From CAYMTN01 sp964393335 (lineage in GTDB: Bacteria > Chloroflexota > Anaerolineae > Aggregatilineales > Aggregatilineaceae): a DNA stretch of 23,604 nt. The stretch is from contig CAYMTN010000061.1 of assembly GCA_964393335.1 (NCBI GenBank), positions 1 through 23,604 of the forward strand, given 5' to 3'. The position numbers and the translations under genes were made by a program. The notes under the pieces are model-generated. The model was not told the DNA's origin. It saw only the letters and a program-made list of their open reading frames with translations, and ran no database searches. This document shows, piece by piece, positions 13,117 through 20,005 of this stretch (positions within the stretch are counted from its first letter, which is position 1; each line of letters starts with the position of its first letter).

Positions 13117-14571
13117 ATGGTCGAAACGCTGCTTATCAACGGGGCGTGGCGCGCCAGCGCGGACGGGGCCACACTCGACGTCACGAATCCGGCCAACGGG
13201 AGCCTGGTCGCGTCGATCTCGCAGGCGGCAGTGAGCGACGTGCAGGCCGCGCTGCAAGCCGCTGCCGAGGCGTTCCCCACCTGGGCGGCACTGCCGGCCC
13301 GCGAGCGCGCGCGGCTGATGCACGACGCGATGGACATCTTCCGCGCCAACCTGGACGACGCCAACCGCCTGCTGACGCTCGAACACGGCAAACCGCTCAA
13401 CGATTCGCGCAAAGAAAACAGCTACAGCGCCGACGTGATCGACTTTTACGCCGGAGAGGGGCGGCGCATCGAGGGTACGCACTTCGCGGGCGATCTCGGC
13501 CCGACGCATAGTTTCGTCGTCAAACAGCCGGTCGGCGTCGTGGCCGCGATCACGCCCTGGAACTTCCCGGTTGACCTGCTGGCGTGGAAAGTAGGGCCAG
13601 GGCTGGCGGCGGGCTGCACCTTTGTGATCAAACCGCCGAGCGAAGCGCCGCTGGCGGCCACGCTGTTTGTCCGCTCGTTTGTCGAGGCGGGTATCCCGCC
13701 CGGCGTGATCAACCTCGTCACCGGGCCGGGGCGCACCGTCGGCGCGGAACTGGTGACCAATCCGCTCAGCCGCAAGATCGCGTTCACCGGCTCGACCGCG
13801 ACCGGGCTGTGGATCGCGGAGCAGGCCGCGAAGCAGTTGAAGCGCGTCACGCTCGAACTCGGCGGCAGCGCGCCGTTTGTCGTCTGTGACGACGCCGATC
13901 TCGACATCGCCGTGCCGGAAGCGCTGCGCCGTGCCTATTCGCACACCGGCCAGATCTGCATCAGCGTCAACCGCATTTTCGTGCAGCGTACCCGTTACGC
14001 CGAATTCGCGGAACGATTCGCGGACGCGGCCAGCCGCCTGCGCGTCACCGCCGACGGGATCGCGGAGCCGGACGCCGACATGGGGCCGGTCATCAACGCG
14101 GCAGGGTTGGAGACGATCCGCCAGCACGTGACGGACGCCATCGAACGCGGCGCGCGGCTTCTCACAGGCGGCGCATCGCCGGAGGGGCCGCAGTACGCCG
14201 GGGGAAATTTTTACCTGCCGACGGTGCTGGCAGACGTCTCACCGGCCATGCGCGTCATGCGCGAAGAGACGTTCGGCCCGGTCACGCCCATCGCCGCGTT
14301 CGATACGCTGGCAGAGGGCATCGCGCTGGCGAACGATACGCCCTACGGGCTGGCCGCGTATGTCTACACGTCCGACCTGGACAAGGCGTTTTACGCGGCC
14401 AAACACCTGCAAGCGGGCGGAGTCGGGATCAACGTCAACGACATCACCGACATGCGCGGGCCGTTCGGTGGCATGAAGCTGAGCGGCACCGGGCGCGAGT
14501 TAGGCCAGGCCGGCATGGATGCTTACCTGGAGACAAAACACGTCCGCCTGCGGGTGCGGGAACCGCGCTAA
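13117..14571 (+). CDS. NAD(P)-dependent aldehyde dehydrogenase
   Basis: A 484-residue cytoplasmic ALDH, full length for the superfamily, closest in look to succinate-semialdehyde or lactaldehyde dehydrogenases. Visible motifs are ITPWNFPVD (cofactor fold), FTGSTATG, catalytic Glu247 in LELGGSAPF, catalytic Cys281 in HTGQICISVNR, EETFGPV, and the C-terminal FGGMKLSGTGRELGQAG. I chose the ATG at 13117, one base after the phosphorylase stop; an in-frame TTG at 13099 would overlap that gene. It is the last gene of the nucleoside island. A reasonable role is oxidation of an aldehyde released from sugar breakdown, such as acetaldehyde from deoxyribose-5-phosphate, but no deoC aldolase is in the window, so this is inference. 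Confidence 0.93.
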   Translation: MVETLLINGAWRASADGATLDVTNPANGSLVASISQAAVSDVQAALQAAAEAFPTWAALPARERARLMHDAMDIFRANLDDANRLLTLEHGKPLNDSRKENSYSADVIDFYAGEGRRIEGTHFAGDLGPTHSFVVKQPVGVVAAITPWNFPVDLLAWKVGPGLAAGCTFVIKPPSEAPLAATLFVRSFVEAGIPPGVINLVTGPGRTVGAELVTNPLSRKIAFTGSTATGLWIAEQAAKQLKRVTLELGGSAPFVVCDDADLDIAVPEALRRAYSHTGQICISVNRIFVQRTRYAEFAERFADAASRLRVTADGIAEPDADMGPVINAAGLETIRQHVTDAIERGARLLTGGASPEGPQYAGGNFYLPTVLADVSPAMRVMREETFGPVTPIAAFDTLAEGIALANDTPYGLAAYVYTSDLDKAFYAAKHLQAGGVGINVNDITDMRGPFGGMKLSGTGRELGQAGMDAYLETKHVRLRVREPR

Positions 14572-14581
14572 CCACCGTAAT

Positions 14582-14662
14582 TCACCACTGAGAACGCAGA
14601 GGGACACGGAGAAACCCCCCTGTTTTTGTCTTTCTCTGTGATCTCTGCGACCTCGGTGGTGA
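14582..14662. repeat. 81-base imperfect palindrome
   Basis: TCACCAC (14582-14588) pairs with GTGGTGA (14656-14662), and the arms continue inward (CAGAGGGACACGGAGAAA with TTTCTCTGTGATCTCTG) around a C-rich centre. The element resembles a widespread class of bacterial intergenic palindromes. GCTTGTTTTTGG follows directly, so it may also terminate the catabolic operon. Confidence 0.7.
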
Positions 14663-14691
14663 GCTTGTTTTTGGACTGCCCTGCCCCTGAC

Positions 14692-14721
14692 GTGCCACCT
14701 GCCCCCTGACTTTGCTACAAT
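14692..14721 (+). promoter_or_regulatory. Candidate osmC promoter
   Basis: TACAAT (14716-14721) has GTGCCA (14692-14697, four matches to TTGACA) 18 bases upstream, and the osmC ATG lies 48 bases downstream. The -10 is good and the -35 weak. Confidence 0.45.
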
Positions 14722-14768
14722 TTTCACTGTGGGATTTTTCCGAAACCAAGCAGGAGGGAACATACACG

Positions 14769-15194
14769 ATGTCAGTCCGTAAAGCTGAGGCCGTCTGGAA
14801 CGGCACGCTGCGTGAAGGCAACGGGCGGATGAAAGTCGGCAGCGGCGCGTTCGACGCGGCGTTTACGTTTTCCACGCGGTTTGAAGAAGCACCGGGCACC
14901 AACCCGGAGGAATTGATCGGCGCGGCAGAGGCCGGGTGTTTTTCGATGGCGTTCAGCGCAGACCTGGAACGCGCCGGGTTCAAGGCGGAACGCATCGCCA
15001 CCACGGCGGACGTTCACCTGGATCGCACCGACGCGGGGCCAACCATTACGCGCATCGTGCTTAGTTGCGAGGCGAAGGTGCCCGGCATCGACAACGCGGC
15101 GTTCCAGGAGCAGGCCGAGGCGACGAAGGTCGGCTGCCCGGTCGCGCGCGCGCTCAACGTCAAGCTGGAGTTGACCGCCAGACTGGTGAACTGA
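14769..15194 (+). CDS. osmC: OsmC peroxiredoxin (organic hydroperoxide reductase)
   Basis: A 141-residue OsmC protein, against 143 in E. coli, which reduces organic peroxides with a reactive cysteine pair. Cys57 in IGAAEAGCFSMAF and Cys123 in KVGCPVARAL match Cys59 and Cys125 of E. coli OsmC. The order of segments (FSTRFEEAPGTNPEELI, then TTADVHLDRTDAGPTITRI, then VPGID) follows OsmC proper rather than Ohr. An additional Cys100 is present. The ATG at 14769 follows AGGAGGG (14751-14757); the frame opens earlier at 14712, but that would run through the promoter. The gene is monocistronic, with its own promoter candidate and a strong terminator. Confidence 0.95.
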   Translation: MSVRKAEAVWNGTLREGNGRMKVGSGAFDAAFTFSTRFEEAPGTNPEELIGAAEAGCFSMAFSADLERAGFKAERIATTADVHLDRTDAGPTITRIVLSCEAKVPGIDNAAFQEQAEATKVGCPVARALNVKLELTARLVN

Positions 15195-15220
15195 TCGATT
15201 TATCGCCGCTGTCGCACGCC

Positions 15221-15256
15221 AAGCGCCGGGGTTTCGCACGCCCGGCGTTTTGTTTT
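15221..15256 (+). terminator. Intrinsic terminator of osmC
   Basis: AAGCGCCGGG (15221-15230) pairs with CCCGGCGTTT (15241-15250, one wobble) around a 10-base loop and is followed by TGTTTT. It lies 27 bases after the osmC stop. Confidence 0.82.
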
Positions 15257-15273
15257 GCGCGCAGCGAGTGGCC

Positions 15274-15279
15274 TATAAT
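15274..15279 (+). promoter_or_regulatory. TATAAT -10 box upstream of the DUF255 gene
   Basis: A perfect TATAAT lies between the osmC terminator and the next gene, but no good -35 is seen at 16-18 bases (TGTTTT at 15251-15256 is the closest). If used, the transcript would carry both the palindromic repeat and the heptad repeat in its leader. Confidence 0.4.
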
Positions 15280-15290
15280 CGTAGCGAGAG

Positions 15291-15358
15291 GCCCTCACCC
15301 CTAAATCCCCTCTCCCATGTTCCATAGGCGAGGGGACTTGAGCAGATCGGAGTGAGGC
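15291..15358. repeat. Palindromic intergenic repeat, copy 2
   Basis: CCTCAC (15293-15298) pairs with GTGAGG (15352-15357), with inner CCCCTC (15307-15312) pairing with GAGGGG (15330-15335). The left arm CCCTCACCCCTAAATCCCCTCTCCCAT is nearly shared with copies 3 and 4. Confidence 0.75.
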
Positions 15359-15362
15359 TGTC

Positions 15363-15407
15363 CAGACGGTCTCTCACGGTTCACTGAAAACTGTCAACTG
15401 TTTACGC
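15363..15407. repeat. Degenerate heptad repeat before the DUF255 gene
   Basis: CAGACGG at 15363-15369, then continuous 7-base units CTCACGG, TTCACTG, AAAACTG, TCAACTG and TTTACGC from 15373 to 15407. They share the NNNACGG/NNNACTG form of the 10754-10867 block and end 3 bases before the ribosome site AAGGAA. Confidence 0.75.
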
Positions 15408-15422
15408 CTTCAAGGAACTGCC

Positions 15423-17534
15423 ATGCCCAACCGCTTACAACACGAAACCAGCCCGTACCTCTTGCAGCACGCCGACAACCCGGTGGACTGGTACCCCTGG
15501 GGCGAGGAAGCGTTCGAGGCCGCGCAGGAGCAGGATAAGCCGATCCTGCTCAGCGTCGGGTACTCGGCGTGTCACTGGTGCCACGTCATGGAGCACGAGA
15601 GCTTCGAGGACCCCGCCACCGCCGACTACATGAACAAACACTTCATCTGCATCAAAGTGGACCGCGAAGAACGCCCCGACGTGGACGACATCTACATGCA
15701 GGCCACGCTGTTGTTCAATCGTGGCAGCGGCGGCTGGCCGATGACCGTCTTCACGACGCCGACCGGGCACCCTTTCCACGCCGGGACGTACTACCCGCGC
15801 GAGCCGCGCTACGGCATGCCGGGCTTCCGCCAGGTGATGGAATCCGTCGTCGATACCTTCCGCCACAAACGGCGTGAGGCCGAACGTGTCGGCAAGTCGC
15901 TGGCCAGCGACCTCAGCCGTAACGTGCTCGACGGGCTGGCCAGCGAGCCGGACATGCTTACGCTCTCCCTGCTGGATGCCGCCGCGCAAAACCTGCTGCG
16001 CCGTACCGATCCCGTACACGGCGGCCTGACCCGCGCCGCGCCCAAGTTCCCCAGCCCGGTCAATCTCGAATTCCTGCTGCGGATGGCATCCGCAACCGGC
16101 GACGAGCAAATGCTGCAAGTCGTGCTGTTTACGCTGCGCAAAATGGCGCAGGGCGGCCTGTACGACCAGTTGGGCGGCGGTTTCCACCGCTACAGCGTGG
16201 ACGAAAAATGGCTGGTGCCACACTTCGAAAAGATGCTGTACGACAACGCGCAGTTGGTGCGTGTTTACCTGCATGGCTGGCAGATGTCCGGCGATCCGTT
16301 TCTGCGCGAGATCGTGGAAGACACGCTCGATTACGTCATGCGCGAGATGACCGCGCCCGAAGGCGGCTTTTACAGCACGCAAGACGCCGATTCCGAGGGC
16401 GAAGAAGGTAAGTTTTTCGTGTGGTCCGTCGAGGAATTACACGCCGCGCTGGACGGTGTGGTGAACGTCCCGGCGGTGCTGGCCTATTGGGGCGTCACCG
16501 GCGAGGGCAACTTCGAGGGTAAAAACATCCTGCACGCAGCCGACATGATGGAACGGGTCGCCGTGCGGCACGGGCTGGCTATCGAGCAGATGCGCGAGGA
16601 TATCAGCGCGGCCAAAACCGTGCTGTTCACGCTGCGTAAGGACCGCGTCGCCCCGGCGCGGGATACCAAGATTCTCGCGGCGTGGAACGGCATGATGTTA
16701 GCCGCATTTGCCGAAGCGGCGCGCGTGCTCAACCGCGACGAATACCGCCGCGCCGCCATCGACAACGCGCAGTTTGTGCTGCGGGAAATGGTCAGCAGCG
16801 AGGGCCGCCTGTGGCGCACGCACAAAGGCGGCATCAGCAAGTTAAACGGCTACCTGGAAGATTACGCGCACGTCATCGAGGGCCTGCTGGAACTCTACCA
16901 GACGACGTTTGATGCGCGCTGGTTTGTCGAGGCGCAGCGCCTGGCCGATGTCGTGATGGAGCATTTCGCCGCCGACGATGGCGGTTTTTACGATACCAGC
17001 GACGACCACGAAGAACTGATCGTGCGGCCCCGCAACGTGCAGGACAACGCGACTCCATCCGGCAGCGCCGTGATCGCTTTCGCGCTGCTGCAACTGACCG
17101 CTTTCACCGCCGAAACGCGCTACGAGGATGCCGCGCTGAGCGTGTATCGCTCGCTGGGGTCCGCGCTGCGTGAATATCCGATGGCGTTTGGCGAAATGTT
17201 GATCGGGCTGGACCTCTACCTGCGCCGCCCGGTCGAGGTCGCCATCGTCGGCGATCCCGGCGACGACCGCACCCAGGCCATGGTGGACGTCGTGCGCGCG
17301 GCGTACCGCCCGCTGGTCGTGGTGGCGCTCTCCCCGAAAAATGCCGACTCGAACGCCATGCCCGCCCTGCTGCGCACGCGCACGCTGCGCGACGGCGCGC
17401 CCGCGACGTATGTCTGTGAAAATTTCGTGTGCGCCGCGCCGGTCACCACCGCCGCCGCACTGGCCGATCTGCTGGACCGGTCGCCGGACGCCGCGCACGG
17501 CGCGGAGCCGCTCGATCAGCCTGTGGAGGAGTAG
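15423..17534 (+). CDS. DUF255 thioredoxin-fold protein (YyaL/SPATA20 family)
   Basis: A 703-residue cytoplasmic protein of the highly conserved YyaL / spermatogenesis-associated 20 family, whose reaction is not established. Residues 1-165 are a thioredoxin-like domain beginning NRLQHETSPYLLQHADNPVD and containing the redox motif CHWC (Cys50, Cys53), then VDREERPDVD and GGWPMTVF. The rest is an alpha/alpha-barrel resembling six-hairpin glycosidases and N-acylglucosamine 2-epimerase, with GGFYSTQDADSEGEEGKFF, AAWNGMMLAAFA and DNATPSGSAV. Length is typical. The ATG at 15423 follows AAGGAA (15411-15416) by 6 bases. It is flanked on both sides by palindromic repeats, is apparently monocistronic, and converges on the DUF6159-like gene. 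Confidence 0.93.
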   Translation: MPNRLQHETSPYLLQHADNPVDWYPWGEEAFEAAQEQDKPILLSVGYSACHWCHVMEHESFEDPATADYMNKHFICIKVDREERPDVDDIYMQATLLFNRGSGGWPMTVFTTPTGHPFHAGTYYPREPRYGMPGFRQVMESVVDTFRHKRREAERVGKSLASDLSRNVLDGLASEPDMLTLSLLDAAAQNLLRRTDPVHGGLTRAAPKFPSPVNLEFLLRMASATGDEQMLQVVLFTLRKMAQGGLYDQLGGGFHRYSVDEKWLVPHFEKMLYDNAQLVRVYLHGWQMSGDPFLREIVEDTLDYVMREMTAPEGGFYSTQDADSEGEEGKFFVWSVEELHAALDGVVNVPAVLAYWGVTGEGNFEGKNILHAADMMERVAVRHGLAIEQMREDISAAKTVLFTLRKDRVAPARDTKILAAWNGMMLAAFAEAARVLNRDEYRRAAIDNAQFVLREMVSSEGRLWRTHKGGISKLNGYLEDYAHVIEGLLELYQTTFDARWFVEAQRLADVVMEHFAADDGGFYDTSDDHEELIVRPRNVQDNATPSGSAVIAFALLQLTAFTAETRYEDAALSVYRSLGSALREYPMAFGEMLIGLDLYLRRPVEVAIVGDPGDDRTQAMVDVVRAAYRPLVVVALSPKNADSNAMPALLRTRTLRDGAPATYVCENFVCAAPVTTAAALADLLDRSPDAAHGAEPLDQPVEE

Positions 17535-17543
17535 CCCGCGCGG

Positions 17544-17650
17544 CCCTCACCCCAAAATCCACTCTCCCACAGAGTAGGCGAGGGGATTTCATCCATCCGG
17601 CGTGGTTGCTCCCTTCTCCTGCTTGGCGGGAGAGGGGCCGGGGGTGAGGG
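17544..17650. repeat. Palindromic intergenic repeat, copy 3
   Basis: CCCTCACCCC (17544-17553) pairs perfectly with GGGGTGAGGG (17641-17650), with a nested CTCCC/GGGAG hairpin to the right. TTTT follows the right arm. It fills the space between the convergent DUF255 and DUF6159-like genes and could terminate both. Confidence 0.8.
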
Positions 17651-17683
17651 TTTTCACGCGGTCCCACAGCCCACGCGCCCGGC

Positions 17684-18541
17684 CTAGCCTCGTTTGGCCT
17701 TAAACGCGCCCTGCACCATCTCCGGGCGGAAAAACGTGTCGTTGACCTCACCGGACACGGCGTAGCGGTACAGCGCGGCCACGTAGATGCCGTTCAGCGT
17801 CGATCCCACCAGAATGATCGCGACCATCAACAGCACGACCAGCGCGATGCCCAGCGCGATCACCACGACGGAACCACTCACGAAAGCGAGCGCCAGCACC
17901 GGCAGCCCGATCACCACAAACGCGGCCAGCCCGATCAGGCCGAATACGAGTCCAATGCTGAAGTTGCCGACGATCTGCTCGCCCCAGGTGCGCTTCAGCA
18001 GGGACGCGCTGCGTTTGATGGCATCCACCGGGCCGACGTTCTCGACCACCAGGACCGGCACCACCAGGTACGTCGCCAGGTTCCACGCCATGTTGCCCAG
18101 CCACGCCACGATCTGCCCGGCCAGCCCGCCGCGTTCGCGCAGCCAGCGGAACACCATGCCGACCGTCGCCGCGATCACCGCGTAACTTACAATCTGCCCG
18201 ACGTGCTGCATGGCGATGTTCACGCCGTCGCGCAGCGTGGGATCGCCACCTTCCAGCCGGATCATCGCCGCGCCGACCAGTGCCGAGTTCGCAAAGATCA
18301 CGACCGTGTACATCACCACGTAAAACAGGAATGCGACGACGTACCCCGCCACGCCCGGATTGCCGTTGTTGGCCACCCGGTCAAAGAGACCCGCCAGCGC
18401 CATCGGCACCGCGAAGACGATCATGATCGCGATCGTCGCCAGCGCCGACGCGACCGGAAACAGCACCAGTTCCTTATCCGCCTTCAAAACCTCAAAGCTG
18501 GCTTTGGCCAGCTCCCAGCTATTCTGTAAGCGCTGCCACAT
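17684..18541 (-). CDS. DUF6159-like multi-pass membrane protein
   Basis: A 285-residue integral membrane protein. It starts with a cytoplasmic MWQRLQNSWELAKASFEVLK, typical of the DUF6159 family, followed by a charged KADKELVLFP and about six hydrophobic segments: two near residues 30-100, two near 115-165, and two long Val/Ile/Leu-rich ones near 190-260. It ends with YVAALYRYAVSGEV and a basic tail. I chose the ATG at 18541 because GGAGG (18550-18554) lies 8 bases upstream; an in-frame start at 18589 would add 16 polar residues and swallow that site. No catalytic motif is visible and the function is unknown. It lies downstream of the DegV gene on the same strand, 258 bases away. Confidence 0.85.
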   Translation of the reverse strand: MWQRLQNSWELAKASFEVLKADKELVLFPVASALATIAIMIVFAVPMALAGLFDRVANNGNPGVAGYVVAFLFYVVMYTVVIFANSALVGAAMIRLEGGDPTLRDGVNIAMQHVGQIVSYAVIAATVGMVFRWLRERGGLAGQIVAWLGNMAWNLATYLVVPVLVVENVGPVDAIKRSASLLKRTWGEQIVGNFSIGLVFGLIGLAAFVVIGLPVLALAFVSGSVVVIALGIALVVLLMVAIILVGSTLNGIYVAALYRYAVSGEVNDTFFRPEMVQGAFKAKRG

Positions 18542-18630
18542 ACCGTTTTCCTCCGTTGTTTGTGTGCGATCGCTGCCCATATTATGCACTAGAATCGGCA
18601 GGCGGTGCTAAGGCGCACATCCCAATTACC

Positions 18631-18658
18631 TGACAGATCGCTGACAGGTGGCAGGTGG
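18631..18658. repeat. Short heptad repeat upstream of the DUF6159-like gene
   Basis: Units TGACAGA, TCGCTGA, CAGGTGG and CAGGTGG follow each other with period 7. It is a small and less clear cluster of the type seen elsewhere in the window, located between two minus-strand genes. The rest of the 18542-18799 gap shows no gene. Confidence 0.4.
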
Positions 18659-18799
18659 AGCCTGTGTGACGGTCACGGAGAATGGGTTATCGATGTCGGG
18701 GGTGCATCAAAAAGCACACGTGAGGGCCGGGCGTAGCAAACGCCTCTACCGACTTGCCGAACGCTGTACGCTATTTTCAAGGGGGATCGGAGCCGCGCG

Positions 18800-19654
18800 T
18801 CAGGCGTCAGGGATGATCGAAATGCCGACCGTGCCGGGGCCGCTGTGCACGCCCAGCGCAGGCGACAACTGGGCCGTCACCCACTCGACGACCGCGTATT
18901 TTTCTTCTACCAGCGGGCGGAACTTTTCGACTTCGTCGGCAGCGGCGACGTGCATCAACGCGGCGCGGATCGTGCTGCCGGCGGGGATGCGCGCCTGCGC
19001 CAGCGCGACGATCCGCCGGTAGGCCCCGGTTCGCGTGCGGGCTACGCTGAGCGGGACGGGCATCCCGTCGCGCATCCCGATCACTGGTTTGATGCTCACC
19101 ATGCCGCCGATGGTACTCGTCACTTTGCCGATGCGCCCGCCGCGCTGCAAATATTCCAGCGTGTCGTTGGTGAACCCGACAAATGCCTGGTCCGCCACCC
19201 GCTGAGCGACGGCGGCAACTTCCTGCACGGACAGCCCCTTCAGCGCGGCGCGTGCCGCCTGGATCACCGACCAGCCGTGCGCCATCGCGACCTGCTGCGT
19301 GTCGATCACCTCAATCGGCAGACCGGGCAGTTCCTGCTCGGCCAGGCGTTTGGCTAACGACGCGGACTGGAACCCGCCGCTACCTGTGCCCGTCATGCTG
19401 ATCGAGACGATGCTGTCGCCGCGTTTGGCCGCGCGGCGGAACGCTTCCAGGTATTCGCCCGCGCTTGGATTGGCGGTCGTCGGCCATTCGGGCGCGGTCC
19501 GGACCCAGTCAAAAAACGCGTCCGCCGGCATGTCGATCCCATCGCGCAGCGTGCCCAACGCGCAGTGTACGTAATATGGCACGACTTCGATCCCCAGCTC
19601 TTCGACCATCGCCCCAGGGACCGCCGCACAGCTATCGGTAACGACAATAACCAC
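18800..19654 (-). CDS. DegV family protein (fatty-acid binding, FakB-like)
   Basis: A 284-residue cytoplasmic protein of the DegV family. Members bind a fatty acid, and FakB-type ones present it to the FakA kinase for phosphorylation. Visible marks are VVTDSCAAVP at the N-terminus, TTANPSAGEY, SISMTGTGSGGFQSA (the carboxylate-binding Ser/Thr region), NDTLEYLQRGGRIGK, and VHSGPGTVGI near the C-terminus. Length is typical. The start is a GTG at 19654 with AAGGAG 8 bases upstream. No fakA homologue is in the window, so a role in exogenous fatty-acid incorporation is inferred from family only. It is transcribed away from the HEAT/TPR membrane gene. Confidence 0.93.
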   Translation of the reverse strand: MVIVVTDSCAAVPGAMVEELGIEVVPYYVHCALGTLRDGIDMPADAFFDWVRTAPEWPTTANPSAGEYLEAFRRAAKRGDSIVSISMTGTGSGGFQSASLAKRLAEQELPGLPIEVIDTQQVAMAHGWSVIQAARAALKGLSVQEVAAVAQRVADQAFVGFTNDTLEYLQRGGRIGKVTSTIGGMVSIKPVIGMRDGMPVPLSVARTRTGAYRRIVALAQARIPAGSTIRAALMHVAAADEVEKFRPLVEEKYAVVEWVTAQLSPALGVHSGPGTVGISIIPDA

Positions 19655-19820
19655 TCCGCTTGCTCCTTAATCGACGGGGCTGTTTCCTTCTGGTTTTTCT
19701 GCCACTCATTGTACCCCATAACCGGGCGGCGTGGGGCGCTTGCATCTTCGGGCAACTGGCATTATACAGGTTGTTGGTGGCTGGTTGTTATGGAGCAATC
19801 AAACGAACATGGCAGAATGC

Positions 19821-19865
19821 AGGGGCGGCGCTTGCCCCGCCCTGGGCGCAGCAAGCAGCGCCCCT
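19821..19865. repeat. GC-rich inverted repeat
   Basis: AGGGGCG (19821-19827) pairs with CGCCCCT (19859-19865); inside, GGGGC pairs with GCCCC and GGGCGCAGCAAGCAGCGCCC is itself a short hairpin. It is a compact palindromic element between divergent genes; 4595-4630 looks like a degraded relative. Confidence 0.6.
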
Positions 19866-19934
19866 ACGAAAAACCCGCTTGAACTTGCGCCAAGCTGCAT
19901 TAGTCGTTCGTGCCGGGCGATGAACGGGCAGCCA

Positions 19935-19990
19935 ATAACCGATAACTGACGACTGACAACCGGTAACTCACGACCGAAACGACACGTACG
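19935..19990. repeat. Degenerate heptad repeat before the HEAT/TPR gene
   Basis: Units ATAACCG, ATAACTG, ACGACTG, ACAACCG, GTAACTC, ACGACCG, AAACGAC and ACGTACG run without a break. They end at the ribosome site GGGAG (19990-19994) of the gene starting at 20006, the third such placement in this window. Confidence 0.75.
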
Positions 19991-20005
19991 GGAGAAAACC
20001 CCGCC

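Larger units (their letters stand above)
19655..20005. other. 351-base divergent intergenic region
   Basis: No gene is visible. It holds minus-strand -10-like boxes TACAAT (19708-19713) and TATAAT (19761-19766) without good -35 partners, three heptads GGTTGTT, GGTGGCT and GGTTGTT at 19769-19789, a GC-rich inverted repeat at 19821-19865, and the heptad cluster at 19935-19990. It must contain the promoters for DegV and for the gene at 20006. Confidence 0.6.
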
